A stretch of 64,000 bases of DNA from Arenibacter nanhaiticus (GCF_900141935.1 NZ_FQYX01000018.1:22471-86470); one strand, 5' to 3'. Positions 34,832-44,834 are shown, counted from the stretch's first letter. The notes: generated by a model from the sequence alone, not told the origin. Made by a program: numbers and translations.

Positions 34832-35239
34832 TTGTATTAATTCCGAATATTCTTTCTGAAAGGATTTTGTTCTATGGTGTTCTTCCTGATTTTTGATGTA
34901 ATTCCGGACCCTGTTGGGCATAGAATGCGAAACTGAGGCCGCATAATATTCCTCTTGCCACTCAAATTTTGTTTTGCACAAATTATTTTTATTTATCCAA
35001 AAGGAGGATTCTCCTTTTATCAGTTGCATCACTTTTCTAATTGTTTGATCGGTCCCAAGGGATATTAGGATATGACAATGATCGGGATAGCCATTGATAA
35101 AGTCGATACATATATTTTTTTCTATGGCATTTTTCCTAATATGATTCCATACCTGCTTTCTCAGATCATGGGAGTGGAGAAAAGACTCCCTGTTTTTAGT
35201 GGAAAATACAAAATGTATGTAGGTTTTGATAAATGGCAT
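34805..35239 (-). mobile_element. REP-associated tyrosine transposase (RAYT, Y1_Tnp family)
   Basis: The 144-residue protein is of the IS200-related Y1 type. MPFIKTYIHFVFSTKNRE at the start is the family's opening beta strand. The metal-binding HUH motif is seen as HCHILI near residue 54 and the catalytic tyrosine is likely one of the pair in QEEYYAAS near residue 96. Domesticated RAYTs act on REP elements, and REPs of matching type lie at both ends of this gene (34786-34831 and 35287-35314) and at 39914. It appears intact. The C-terminal SPPDKSSG is encoded by a REP. Confidence 0.88.
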
Positions 35240-35286
35240 GGTGGGTTTTTAATTTAAAAAAAATATTGTTTATCTGCTAAATTGAA

Positions 35287-35314
35287 TAGCCTCCAGATTC
35301 ATCTAGAGGACTTA
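35287..35314. repeat. REP element between RAYT and glycosyltransferase
   Basis: TAGCCTCCAGATTCATCTAG followed by AGGACTTA is an imperfect copy of the palindrome at 39914. The glycosyltransferase stop codon lies within it. Confidence 0.75.
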
Positions 35315-36279
35315 GGAGCATTTATAATATCATATTGAATGGCCTGTAGGATGAGTTGAAACCCTAAAATAATAGATAAGGTAACAATCATAATAGTCCC
35401 CGTTGGGGCAAAGGTATTGATAGAGGCGTAGTAAATCCACTCCCATATTCCGAAAATGAGACCAAACATAAAAAGAGGGACGCCAAATAATAGGTATACC
35501 GATCCGATATTAAAATCATATAAAAAGTATTCTTTGACAATTCTCTTTATAAAGGTTTTTGATAGTTGCAGACTGAATACAAAGGGCATTTGCCAAATTT
35601 TCATGCTCGATTTTTCATCTCCGTAGATTGCGGGCATCGGAACATCCTTTATTTTGGCCTTTTCAAAATACAATTGTGCCAATAAGGAGGTTTCGAAGTA
35701 GTAACGGTTGGCAAGTTTTGGGAATTCTATTTTTTTCAATACTTCGGTTTTTATGGCGAAGAAACCATTGGTAGGGTCAAAATTATGCCAATACCCCGTG
35801 GCCGATTTGATAAGAAAGGACAAACCTAAGTTTCCTATTCTACGGATGACGGGCATTTTTTGCAAGGCCTTCATATCTTTAAACCGGTTTCCTTTTGCGA
35901 CTGTTGCGTTCTGTGAAATTAGTGGAGACAACAATTCTGGGATATAATTTAAGTCCATCTGATCATCGGCATCTACCTTAATGACGATGTCTGCACCGAT
36001 AGCGATAGCCTTTTCGAACCCTTTTTTTGTAGCGCCGCCAACGCCTAAATTTATGTCATTCTCCAAAAAGCAGGGGGTTGTTTGGGGATTGATAATTTGC
36101 TCAATAGCCGCCTTTGGTATGGGAATTGGACTTTTATCATCTACAATGATGACCGTATGGATATAGTCTGGCAATTTGGAAACAACCCGTGCAATCTCCT
36201 TAAAAGCGTTGAAATACGGGATTACTACCACTATCTTATAAGAAAAATAATGTTGGTTATCCCTAGATGATTTTACCAT
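35299..36279 (-). CDS. Family 2 glycosyltransferase, membrane-anchored (polyprenol-phosphate-type)
   Basis: The protein of about 326 residues has an N-terminal GT-A domain: VVVIPYFNAFKEI, IIVDDKSP, then INLGVGGATKKGFEKA and KVDADDQMD, the DXD metal site. Two hydrophobic helices occur near the C-terminus. This build is that of dolichol/undecaprenol-phosphate sugar transferases. I chose the ATG at 36279, which removes a 29-base overlap with the upstream gene that the ATG at 36321 would give. The last residues APKSSR come from a REP element. It probably works with the TMTC-like membrane protein upstream. Confidence 0.85.
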   Translation of the reverse strand: MVKSSRDNQHYFSYKIVVVIPYFNAFKEIARVVSKLPDYIHTVIIVDDKSPIPIPKAAIEQIINPQTTPCFLENDINLGVGGATKKGFEKAIAIGADIVIKVDADDQMDLNYIPELLSPLISQNATVAKGNRFKDMKALQKMPVIRRIGNLGLSFLIKSATGYWHNFDPTNGFFAIKTEVLKKIEFPKLANRYYFETSLLAQLYFEKAKIKDVPMPAIYGDEKSSMKIWQMPFVFSLQLSKTFIKRIVKEYFLYDFNIGSVYLLFGVPLFMFGLIFGIWEWIYYASINTFAPTGTIMIVTLSIILGFQLILQAIQYDIINAPKSSR

Positions 36280-36292
36280 CTGTATCCCTATA

Positions 36293-38698
36293 TTATTGAT
36301 TCTCTCGTTGCTGTAGTGCATAATTTAAATTTCCGTTTGCAAGCTTATGGTCGGTTACAAGCTTTAAGGCTTCCTTACAGGCCTTTATTGCTTTATGATA
36401 TTGTTTTAGTTGGTTATAGGCAGAACATATATTATTATAGGCAGCGGCATTGGGGACTATGGCAATCGATTTTTTTGCTGCTGCGATGCACTTCAAATAA
36501 TTCTCCTCCTTGTAATACCTATAACTGAGGTTTATATAATGTTCTGATAATTCCACTTTGTCCATTCCTTCGGTTGTCATCGCCAACCTATTTTTCCTTT
36601 CCAAAGCGTTTTTTAAATTATTCTTAGCCAGCTGATAGTCGGGCTTTAATTTCAATGCTTTTTCATAAGCTTCAATAGCCTCGTCATAATTGAATAAATA
36701 AAAATTGGCAATCCCAATATTATTATAAGCTCCTGGGGAATCAGCTTTTAGTTCCAGAGCCATTTTGGCAGCACGGAGGCAGTCCTCATAAAGGCCGTCA
36801 TTGTAAAATTTTAAACTCAGGTTTAGATATTTTTCCGGGCTAGGAGAGTTGGCTATTTCTGCTTCTAGCACCTGGAGTATAGATTTTTGACTGGCTGCAA
36901 TAGCGATGTATTTATTCGCCAGGTGGTCCTTGGGGCTTGTTTCTAAAATGTTGTTGGCAAAACTTTTCATACCCTCCCAATCTTCAAGATGATGGTACGA
37001 TTTTAAAATTAATTCATGAGTGTTAATGTAGTTGGATGAAATATCGTTGGTCTTCTTAAGATTTTCTATGGCCTTTTCAAATTCATTTTGTTGAAATAAG
37101 AAGCGGCCGTAGTAATAGTGCGATTTATGGCTAGATTGGTTCAGGGACAGGGCTTTTTCAAAATATTCAGTAGCCCTATCCTTATCTCCGGTAGCATTTT
37201 TCAAAATCCCTAAATTGATGTAAATACTGGAGTAGGTGGGAGCTAATTCCAAGGCTTTCATAAAGGAAGATTCAGCATTGGTATAATCGCCTTGGGCCAT
37301 TAGAGCCAACCCATAATTCATATGTCCCCTCCCGTTTTTTGGACTTTTTTGGGTAACATCGTACCAGAGGCTAGCTTCATCTTTCCACACTTTATTGCGC
37401 TGGTGAACGCCATAGGCATTGGCAAACAGAAAAAATAGTCCCATAAACACCAAGGCGTTCTGTCCATTTTTAGTTGCAATTATTCTAGGAAGGTAGGTTT
37501 CCAAGACGAATTTGGTACCGAAAATAAAGGCTATGGTCAATCCCATATAAGGAATAAAACTCCGATGATCATTTAAAACTTCGGCAAACGGAAGTATCGA
37601 GGAAGAAGGTAAAAGGGCAATAAAGAACCAAAGCAGCCCAAAAGAGAATAATTTGGTTTCTCTTTTTTTAGAAGCTTTCAATGCCAAATAGAGTAATAGG
37701 GAGATAATTATGATTCCCACTATGGCCCGATAATCCAAAATAGATTCAAAGACCACCCAATCGGTGTCTGCAGAAAGATTATAGGGAATAAAATAGGTTA
37801 GGATATAGTGGCACAGGACCAATGGTTGGGTAATCAGATAATTATATCGGTTTGCTCCCCCTGGGGCAAAAGTGTCCGGTAGCATGCTAAAATAAAATAC
37901 TAAGAAAGCCAGTGTTAGTATAAAAGAGGGGAAGACCTTAACAAAGGATCGCAGGCTTTTTTTAAATTCTTGGGGCCTGTAAAAGTGCAATAGGTCTGCT
38001 TCTTCCTCAAAAATCAAAAAGTATAAAAATAATAATGGAGAAAAGACCAGGGCCATTTCCTTGGCGAAAAAACCGATGAACGGGAAAATTAAGTAAAGGT
38101 GCCATTTTCGCCATTTGCCACCACTTAAAAAGGCTGTAAATCCCAACAATATATAGAATCCGGCTATGATTTCCGAGCGTTGGATGATATAATTGACCGT
38201 TTCTGCATTGGCACATAATAGTCCAAATACGGCAGCCACCAACAGTCCCCAAAACTGATTGCATTTGGAGAATTCTATTCGGTCTAATAATTTTTTTACA
38301 AAAAGTAGGAGGGCTGCACAGGTGAATAGGAAAAAACTAAAGATATGTATGTGAAAGGCCAAGGGGTGCAAGCCCCCGGCAATCTTATAATCGAGGGCAT
38401 TTTCCAAGGTGGTATAGGGCCGGTAAGATCGGTTGGAGGGGAGGGAACTAAAGGTAGTCACATCCCTGAAAAATGCCGAAACGTTTAGCTCTTTAATGGC
38501 GTGGTTATCCTCTATGGTATGGCTATCGTCAAAATGAAATCCGTTGTAGAAATGATTGGAGTATGCTAGGAGCATTACGGCAACCAAAAAGAAAGAAAGT
38601 AAAATAAAAATTGGATGCTTAAACGTATTTTGCTGGTTTCGGTCAAAACCGCTAAGCTGGTAAATAGAATGTGTAAACTTTGAAAATAGATTTATCAT
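36293..38698 (-). CDS. TMTC-like membrane protein with C-terminal TPR repeats
   Basis: The 801-residue protein has two halves. The first 420 residues or so contain about ten or more membrane helices and the early acidic motif FHFDDSHTIEDN near residue 54, typical of GT-C glycosyltransferases. The second half has at least eight TPR units, for example AKNGRGHMNYGLALMAQGDYT-like helices near 450 and NNIGIANFYLFNYDEAIEAY near 670. This arrangement matches TMTC/O-mannosyltransferase-like proteins that transfer sugars from lipid donors onto proteins. The adjacent polyprenol-phosphate-type glycosyltransferase could provide the donor. The acceptor is unknown. Confidence 0.8.
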   Translation of the reverse strand: MINLFSKFTHSIYQLSGFDRNQQNTFKHPIFILLSFFLVAVMLLAYSNHFYNGFHFDDSHTIEDNHAIKELNVSAFFRDVTTFSSLPSNRSYRPYTTLENALDYKIAGGLHPLAFHIHIFSFFLFTCAALLLFVKKLLDRIEFSKCNQFWGLLVAAVFGLLCANAETVNYIIQRSEIIAGFYILLGFTAFLSGGKWRKWHLYLIFPFIGFFAKEMALVFSPLLFLYFLIFEEEADLLHFYRPQEFKKSLRSFVKVFPSFILTLAFLVFYFSMLPDTFAPGGANRYNYLITQPLVLCHYILTYFIPYNLSADTDWVVFESILDYRAIVGIIIISLLLYLALKASKKRETKLFSFGLLWFFIALLPSSSILPFAEVLNDHRSFIPYMGLTIAFIFGTKFVLETYLPRIIATKNGQNALVFMGLFFLFANAYGVHQRNKVWKDEASLWYDVTQKSPKNGRGHMNYGLALMAQGDYTNAESSFMKALELAPTYSSIYINLGILKNATGDKDRATEYFEKALSLNQSSHKSHYYYGRFLFQQNEFEKAIENLKKTNDISSNYINTHELILKSYHHLEDWEGMKSFANNILETSPKDHLANKYIAIAASQKSILQVLEAEIANSPSPEKYLNLSLKFYNDGLYEDCLRAAKMALELKADSPGAYNNIGIANFYLFNYDEAIEAYEKALKLKPDYQLAKNNLKNALERKNRLAMTTEGMDKVELSEHYINLSYRYYKEENYLKCIAAAKKSIAIVPNAAAYNNICSAYNQLKQYHKAIKACKEALKLVTDHKLANGNLNYALQQRENQ

Positions 38699-38820
38699 AG
38701 TGTTTTATGATTTACAGATTTTCATTTTTTAACAGGAACCAAATAATCCTATAAAATTTAAATTAGTAGCATAACGGAATTATAGACGAGTATAGTATAC
38801 GATTCCCCCTTTTATTGTTA

Positions 38821-39675
38821 CTACACTTTTCGAAATACAAAGCAGTAGGTGTCTGGGAATAGCTGTAAAAAAGGGAATAACACCACTGCTCCAACTTTTG
38901 TGATTATGCGCATGAGAACCCCTTGATTGTTATCTTGTTTTATTCTATCTGATATCTCTGATAGATTTATAGTTTTTAAAGGAAAGGAATCCTCTAACTT
39001 AAAATTGTTCTCCTTTGAAAACTTCAATAGTGTCTGCTTATTAAAGTAGCTTAAATGGGGACTGTGAAAATTAAATTGCCACATCCTATTTAATAAAGAT
39101 TTTATCCCAAAACGATAGGCAAGCCTGGAAATAAAATAAATTAAACCTTCTTGTATCGGAACATTAATGATCAAAAGTCCATTTTCATGGAGCATAGCAT
39201 AATTTGCTTTCATGATTTCTTTCAGCTCGGGTAAATGTTCGATGACATCATTATAGGCTATAAAATCGTATTTTTTGGAGGACGAGATATCCTGTGGAAA
39301 AAAACCGTTATCTACGGAGAGTCCTTCTTTTTGGTAGCGCTCGTTAAAACGTGTTTCTGGCTCTATACCTTCGCAACGAATATTGTTGTCCTTACAAACT
39401 TCAAGGAACCATCCGTATCCAGGGCCTACTTCCAGACCGTGCTGATGGAGTTGGGAATGCTGTTTGATAGAGGTAAGAATACGGTGAAAATTTTCCTTCC
39501 GTAAATTGATCAATGCTTTCTCCCTTGTTGTCTCGTTTAAATCAGAAACAAAACTTTTATTAAAAGTTGCATCGGGACAATATTGAAAATCACATTCGGG
39601 GCACTGAAATACATTAAACTTTAGGCGATATTTCAATGTAGGTTTGACGTTTGTACAAATAGGACAAGGCTTCAT
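38821..39675 (-). CDS. Class I SAM methyltransferase with N-terminal zinc-ribbon-like motif
   Basis: The 284-residue protein begins with CPICTNVKPTLKYRLKFNVF and then CPECDFQYC, a two-pair cysteine motif that likely binds zinc. A Methyltransf_23-type domain follows, with GLEVGPGYGWFLEVC near residue 80 as the SAM-binding loop and YNDVIEHLPE near 138. Such proteins often methylate sugars or lipids in surface polysaccharide clusters, which fits the glycosyltransferase neighbours. The substrate is unknown. Confidence 0.82.
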   Translation of the reverse strand: MKPCPICTNVKPTLKYRLKFNVFQCPECDFQYCPDATFNKSFVSDLNETTREKALINLRKENFHRILTSIKQHSQLHQHGLEVGPGYGWFLEVCKDNNIRCEGIEPETRFNERYQKEGLSVDNGFFPQDISSSKKYDFIAYNDVIEHLPELKEIMKANYAMLHENGLLIINVPIQEGLIYFISRLAYRFGIKSLLNRMWQFNFHSPHLSYFNKQTLLKFSKENNFKLEDSFPLKTINLSEISDRIKQDNNQGVLMRIITKVGAVVLFPFLQLFPDTYCFVFRKV

Positions 39676-39913
39676 TAATTAATGCAGGTTGGTTAAATAA
39701 GTGGTCTGGTTTATAAAGAACGTATTCACAACGAAAAACGTATAAGAATATATACATTATGGGGATCTTATCTTTAAAAATAACAGCTTATCCTTATAAT
39801 TCACAATGAAGAAGGTGTTTTAATTGTAGCGCATAGCGATATCCTTTAGCTATTAAAGAGAGGAGATTCCAATAGTTAAATTTGGAATTATCTTCGGATG
39901 CATCAAAAATAGA

Positions 39914-39941
39914 TTAGCCTCCAGATTTATCTGGAGGCTAA
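39914..39941. repeat. Perfect REP palindrome next to hutU
   Basis: TTAGCCTCCAGAT and ATCTGGAGGCTAA pair perfectly (13 bp) around a TT centre. It lies 6 bases after the hutU stop and can form a strong hairpin in the hut transcript. It belongs to the same family as the repeats flanking the RAYT gene. Confidence 0.9.
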
Positions 39942-39946
39942 AGAAT

Positions 39947-41956
39947 TTAAAACAATCCTTCCAGCAAGTCGTCTGCCACCAAATTGGGCAGGGTAACTTT
40001 TAAGGTAGGGGTACGCTCCATTTCTCTTTTTATAGCAAAAAGCGCTTCTTCATTACGTGCCCAGCTCCTTCTCGATATTCCGTTGTTAACATCGTAGAAC
40101 AACATATTCTTTAATTTTCTGGAAGCCTCTTGGGAACCGTCGAGTACCATTCCAAATCCGCCATTCATTACTTCGCCCCAGCCTACGCCGCCACCATTGT
40201 GTATGGATACCCAAGTGGCGCCTCTAAAGCTATCTCCAATTACATTGTGTATGGCCATATCTGCGGTAAACTTGCTACCGTCGTAAATATTGCTGGTTTC
40301 CCTAAACGGGGAATCGGTACCGCTGACATCGTGGTGGTCCCTACCTAATACAATTGGGGCTTCTATTTCTTTGTTGGCAATGGCTTGGTTAAAGGCCTCG
40401 GCGATTTTTGCCCGCCCTTCGGCATCGGCATATAATATCCTTGCCTGTGATCCTACTACCAATTGATTGGCCTCGGCTTCCTTGATCCATTTTATATTGT
40501 CTTGCATCTGTTGCTGTATCTCTGGGGGGGCCACGGCCATTATTTCTTCCATGACTCTTTGGGCAATGGCATCTGTTTTTTGTAGGTCTGTCCTTTTCCC
40601 AGAAGTACACACCCATCTAAAGGGGCCAAAACCATAATCGAAGCACATAGGTCCTAGGATATCCTGCACATAGGAGGGGTATTTAAAATCGATGTTGTTA
40701 CTGGCCATGATATCGGCTCCGGCACGAGAAGCCTCTAATAAAAAGGCATTTCCATAATCGAAGAAATAAGTGCCTTTGGCAGTATGCTTGTTGATGGCTG
40801 TCACCTGTCTTCTTAAAGAGGCCTGCACGGTTTGTTTAAAGGCGTTTGGATCTTTACTCATCAGGGTGTTTGCCGCTTCAAAACTCATGGAAACGGGATA
40901 ATACCCTCCCGACCAAGGGTTGTGAAGCGATGTTTGGTCCGATCCCAGATGTATATAGAGTTTTTCTTCATAAAACCGCTCCCAAACCGATACGATGTTC
41001 CCGATAAAGGCGATGGATACCACTTCTTTTTTGGCAACGGCCTTTTTGGCCCGTATCACCAAAGCGTCTATATCGTCTATGAGTTCATCTACCCATCCTT
41101 GGTCATGTCTTTTTTTTGCGGCCGCCGAATTTACCTCGGCGCAAATGGTGATACAGCCTGCTATATTTCCGGCCTTTGGTTGTGCCCCGCTCATACCTCC
41201 CAGTCCAGCGGTCAGGAATATCTTTCCTGCTGGGGTTTCCCCAGCTTTGAGCACTTTTCTAAAGGCGTTCATTACGGTGATGGCCGTACCGTGAACAATC
41301 CCCTGTGGCCCAATATACATAAATGAACCGGCCGTCATTTGCCCGTATTGGGTGACACCCAGGGCATTGTATTTTTCCCAATCGTCTGGTTGTGAATAAT
41401 TGGGGATCATCGTACCATTGGTAACGACTACCCTAGGGGCTTGCTTAGAAGACGGAAACAAGCCCATAGGGTGGCCAGAATAAAGGTGCAAGGTCTGTTC
41501 CTCGGTCATATTAGACAGATACTGCATGGTGAGCAGGTACTGTGCCCAATTCTGAAATACCGCCCCATTGCCCCCATAGGTAATCAGTTCTTCGGGATGC
41601 TGAGCCACTGCGGGGTCTAGATTGTTTTGTATCATTAGCATAATACTGGCGGCCTGGGATGTCTGTGCCGGATACTCCGATATCGGACGGGCATACATGG
41701 AATAGGTGGGCTTAAAGCGATGCATGTAAATACGGCCCAGGGAATTTAATTCATGGGCAAATTCTATGGCAAGCTCTTGGTGCCATGCCTTGGGAAAATA
41801 TCGAAGGGCATTGCGGATGGCCAATTTTTTTTCATCCTTGCTCAGGATATCCTTGCGTTTTGGGGCAGGGTTGCCATGATCGGGGTAGGCTCTTTTGGGT
41901 GGTAATTCCGAGGGAATCCCTTGTAGTATCTGTGCTTTAAAATCTACTGTCTTCAT
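39947..41956 (-). CDS. hutU: Urocanate hydratase
   Basis: HutU converts urocanate to imidazolone propionate with a tightly bound NAD. The 669-residue product is a long form of the family. YSGHPMGLFPSS near residue 160, TAGLGGMSGAQPKAG near 250 (NAD site), CFDYGFGPFRWVCTSG near 440 and GGGVGWGEVMNGGFGMVLDG near 590 are recognisable. It is the third gene in hutH-hutI-hutU, 10 bases after hutI. Confidence 0.95.
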   Translation of the reverse strand: MKTVDFKAQILQGIPSELPPKRAYPDHGNPAPKRKDILSKDEKKLAIRNALRYFPKAWHQELAIEFAHELNSLGRIYMHRFKPTYSMYARPISEYPAQTSQAASIMLMIQNNLDPAVAQHPEELITYGGNGAVFQNWAQYLLTMQYLSNMTEEQTLHLYSGHPMGLFPSSKQAPRVVVTNGTMIPNYSQPDDWEKYNALGVTQYGQMTAGSFMYIGPQGIVHGTAITVMNAFRKVLKAGETPAGKIFLTAGLGGMSGAQPKAGNIAGCITICAEVNSAAAKKRHDQGWVDELIDDIDALVIRAKKAVAKKEVVSIAFIGNIVSVWERFYEEKLYIHLGSDQTSLHNPWSGGYYPVSMSFEAANTLMSKDPNAFKQTVQASLRRQVTAINKHTAKGTYFFDYGNAFLLEASRAGADIMASNNIDFKYPSYVQDILGPMCFDYGFGPFRWVCTSGKRTDLQKTDAIAQRVMEEIMAVAPPEIQQQMQDNIKWIKEAEANQLVVGSQARILYADAEGRAKIAEAFNQAIANKEIEAPIVLGRDHHDVSGTDSPFRETSNIYDGSKFTADMAIHNVIGDSFRGATWVSIHNGGGVGWGEVMNGGFGMVLDGSQEASRKLKNMLFYDVNNGISRRSWARNEEALFAIKREMERTPTLKVTLPNLVADDLLEGLF

Positions 41957-41966
41957 CTTGTTTTTT

Positions 41967-43220
41967 TTAGGCTTCCGTATTTACTACTAGGGCTCCGTTT
42001 TTCCACACTTTTACAGGGGCCATCATGCCCTGTTGGTATAGTATTTCTTGATAATTATTAGTAGGAAAGGCCACGAAATCGGCCAATTTTCCCGCCACCA
42101 AGCTACCGCGATCGGAAATTCTAAGGGCATGGGCGGCCCTAACCGTTATTCCCGCTAAAACTTCGGCATTGCTCAGTTTTTCAAAGGTTCCCAAAACGGC
42201 GGCTTGTAGTAGTAAATTCCCCATAGGAGCAGAGCCCGGGTTCCAATCACTGGCGATGGCCACAGAAGCGCCGGCATCCAATAGTTTTCGTGCGGGGGTA
42301 TAGTTACATCCTAAGCCTAGGGAAGCTCCTGGTAGTGCTGTGGCCACTACATTGCTATTGGCCAAAAGCGCTATTTCTTGCTCGGTACTGGCTTCTAAAT
42401 GGTCGGCACTCACAGCGCCAAATTCTACTGCAACAGCACTGCCACTGGTAGAAAACTGATCGGCATGTACGGTAATATCAAAGCCCATTTCTTGGGCTTT
42501 CCTAAAATAAGGCGCAATTAGGGCTTCGGAAAAGGCCCCTTCTTCTATAAAGGCATCTATTCTATTCGATAGGCCTTCTTCTTTTAGAATGGGAAAAAGG
42601 TCTTTGGCAATTTCTTCCAAATAAGCTTCGGGGCTTCCGTTATAATCTTTTGGGATCATATGGGCAGCCAGGCAGGTCGGAACCAAATCGGCCTCACAAT
42701 CGTTTTTGGCTGCTGAAATCGCCCTTAGCATCTTCAGTTCCTCGACAACAGAAAGTCCATACCCGCTTTTTACTTCTATGGTAGTAATACCTTGTTGTAG
42801 GTGTCGTGCTGCCCTTTCTTTAATAGTTTTTGTTAATAAAGAGGAAGGAGCTTTTCTGGTTTGGGTAACGGTATCCCAGATGCCGCCACCAGCTTTGGCA
42901 ATTTCTAAATAGGTCTTCCCAGAGTTGCGAAGCGCATAATCCTTGGCGCGGCTACCACCGAAGCAGATATGAGTGTGCGAATCGATAAGCCCGGGCATGC
43001 ACACCATCTCCATGGCTATGGGAACTGACTTCGCTTTTAGGGCCGAAGCTTCCTTTTGCAGCTGGGCATACGATCCAATGGCATAGATTTTATCCTTGTA
43101 CGTTATGATGCCGCCATTTTCTATAATGGTCAGTTCCTGGTCCGATAAGGCACCCTTTAATGGTAACCCATGCATGGTCAGGAGTTGCTTAAAAGGCCCA
43201 ATAAGTGTATAATTGTTCAT
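41967..43220 (-). CDS. hutI: Imidazolonepropionase
   Basis: HutI hydrolyses imidazolone propionate to formiminoglutamate. The 417-residue amidohydrolase has the metal motif LIDSHTHICFGG near residue 79, KSGYGLS near 151, DITVHADQFS near 248, a DHLEAST segment near 273 and SDWNPGSAPMGN near 322. It lies 33 bases after hutH and 10 before hutU. Confidence 0.95.
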   Translation of the reverse strand: MNNYTLIGPFKQLLTMHGLPLKGALSDQELTIIENGGIITYKDKIYAIGSYAQLQKEASALKAKSVPIAMEMVCMPGLIDSHTHICFGGSRAKDYALRNSGKTYLEIAKAGGGIWDTVTQTRKAPSSLLTKTIKERAARHLQQGITTIEVKSGYGLSVVEELKMLRAISAAKNDCEADLVPTCLAAHMIPKDYNGSPEAYLEEIAKDLFPILKEEGLSNRIDAFIEEGAFSEALIAPYFRKAQEMGFDITVHADQFSTSGSAVAVEFGAVSADHLEASTEQEIALLANSNVVATALPGASLGLGCNYTPARKLLDAGASVAIASDWNPGSAPMGNLLLQAAVLGTFEKLSNAEVLAGITVRAAHALRISDRGSLVAGKLADFVAFPTNNYQEILYQQGMMAPVKVWKNGALVVNTEA

Positions 43221-43253
43221 GTTAAAACGTATTTAGTTATTTCCTATCCCTAA

Positions 43254-44834
43254 TTAATAAACTTCAAATTCCGCCTCAAACGGACTGTCCGATGCAAGGG
43301 TATGTTTCTTCATCACCTTTTGTACAATGCGGAGAATGGTTCTGTCTTCGATAAGGGCAATTCCTTTTTCAATGTCATCGGCAAAAACCCTATCCTTTTC
43401 GGCGAAGGTTACTTTTTTGCGAACGGCCTTATGCACTTCGTCTAAAATTACCCCAGACTTCAAGGGCTTTCTAAATTCAAAGGCCTGGGCCGCGGTCAGT
43501 AATTCTATGGCCTGAATTTTGGCCACATTATCTAATACCTGCAAGGCTTTTCTACCACTGATAGATCCCATACTTACATGGTCTTCCTGGCCCAAAGAGG
43601 TAGGGATGCTATCGGCGCTGGCCGGAAAACACAGACCCTTATTTTCACTGGCCAGGGCTGCGGTGGTATACTGTAAAATCATATACCCCGAATTAATCCC
43701 TGTATCCTTCATTAATAATTTAGGGACTCCCTCGCTGATTCCTTCCAAGGATAGATATATTCTTCGGTCCGCGATGTTGCCAATTTCTGAAGCTGCCAAA
43801 CAGGCATAATCTATGGCCATGGCCAAAGGTTGTCCGTGAAAACTACCGCCGCTAATGGTCAGGTCTTCGTCAATGATAATGGGGTTGTCGGTAACCGAGT
43901 TGAGTTCTATTTCCAGCAATTCCTTTAAATGTAACCAAGCATTTCGGGAGGCCCCGTGTACCTGTGGCATACATCTAAGGGAGTAGGGGTCTTGCACGCG
44001 GTCGCATTCGATATGGTTTTCCATGATCTCGGAGTCTTCTAGAAAAAAACGGATTCTATTGGCAACATGGATGTTTCCCTTGAAGGGGCGTAATTGGTGC
44101 AATTCACTAAAAAAAGGTTTTACACTTCCCTGTAGGCCCTCAATCATCATAGCGCCTATAATATCGGCATGGGAAAGGCAGGCGTGCATTTTTTCGATCA
44201 CCTTTACGGCATGGGCAGCGATAAATTGGGTGCCGTTGATAAGGGCCAACCCCTCTTTTGGACCCAAATCCAAGGCACCTAAGCCAGTCTCTTTAAACAA
44301 TGCTGTAGTGGTCATTGTTTTTCCTTTATAGACAACTTTTCCCAACCCGATCAAGGGTAGAAATAAATGCGATAATGGCGCCAGGTCTCCAGAAGCCCCT
44401 ACAGAGCCTTGGGAGGGTACTACAGGAATAGCGTCATGGTCTATATGCCATAGAATCCTATCCAAGGTTGTTTCGGCAATACCCGAATATCCTTTCGCCA
44501 AGGATTGTACCTTTAAAATCATCATCAATTTGGCAATATCGCTTTGTATGGGAGCCCCGACTCCCACACTATGGCTTTGTAATATATTGGATTGTAAAAT
44601 TTTAGTTTCCGATTTGGAAATCTTCGTAGTACACAAGGGTCCAAAACCAGTATTGATACCATATACAGGATCGCCTTTTTCTACGATATTGGCTACGATA
44701 GCGCTGCTGTCTCGAACCTTTTTTCGTGTGCTTTCCGAAAGCTTTCCTTGGATAGAACCTTCGGAAATGGCCATGGCAATGCCTGCCGTTAAATGGCCTT
44801 CGCCAAAATGAAATATGTTGTTATGAGTGGACAT
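43254..44834 (-). CDS. hutH: Histidine ammonia-lyase
   Basis: HutH removes ammonia from histidine to give urocanate, the first step of histidine breakdown. The 526-residue product has YGINTGFGPL near residue 59, the Ala-Ser-Gly triad that forms the MIO cofactor in GSVGASGDLAPLSH near 147-149, and QDPYSLRCMPQVHGASR-like sequence near 280. It is the first gene of the hut operon and is divergent from a LysR gene, with a LysR-type box in between. Confidence 0.96.
   Translation of the reverse strand: MSTHNNIFHFGEGHLTAGIAMAISEGSIQGKLSESTRKKVRDSSAIVANIVEKGDPVYGINTGFGPLCTTKISKSETKILQSNILQSHSVGVGAPIQSDIAKLMMILKVQSLAKGYSGIAETTLDRILWHIDHDAIPVVPSQGSVGASGDLAPLSHLFLPLIGLGKVVYKGKTMTTTALFKETGLGALDLGPKEGLALINGTQFIAAHAVKVIEKMHACLSHADIIGAMMIEGLQGSVKPFFSELHQLRPFKGNIHVANRIRFFLEDSEIMENHIECDRVQDPYSLRCMPQVHGASRNAWLHLKELLEIELNSVTDNPIIIDEDLTISGGSFHGQPLAMAIDYACLAASEIGNIADRRIYLSLEGISEGVPKLLMKDTGINSGYMILQYTTAALASENKGLCFPASADSIPTSLGQEDHVSMGSISGRKALQVLDNVAKIQAIELLTAAQAFEFRKPLKSGVILDEVHKAVRKKVTFAEKDRVFADDIEKGIALIEDRTILRIVQKVMKKHTLASDSPFEAEFEVY

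Noticed and set aside
38007..38264. Open frame within the TMTC-like gene
   Set aside because: It is a shadow in another frame of a well-supported membrane protein gene.
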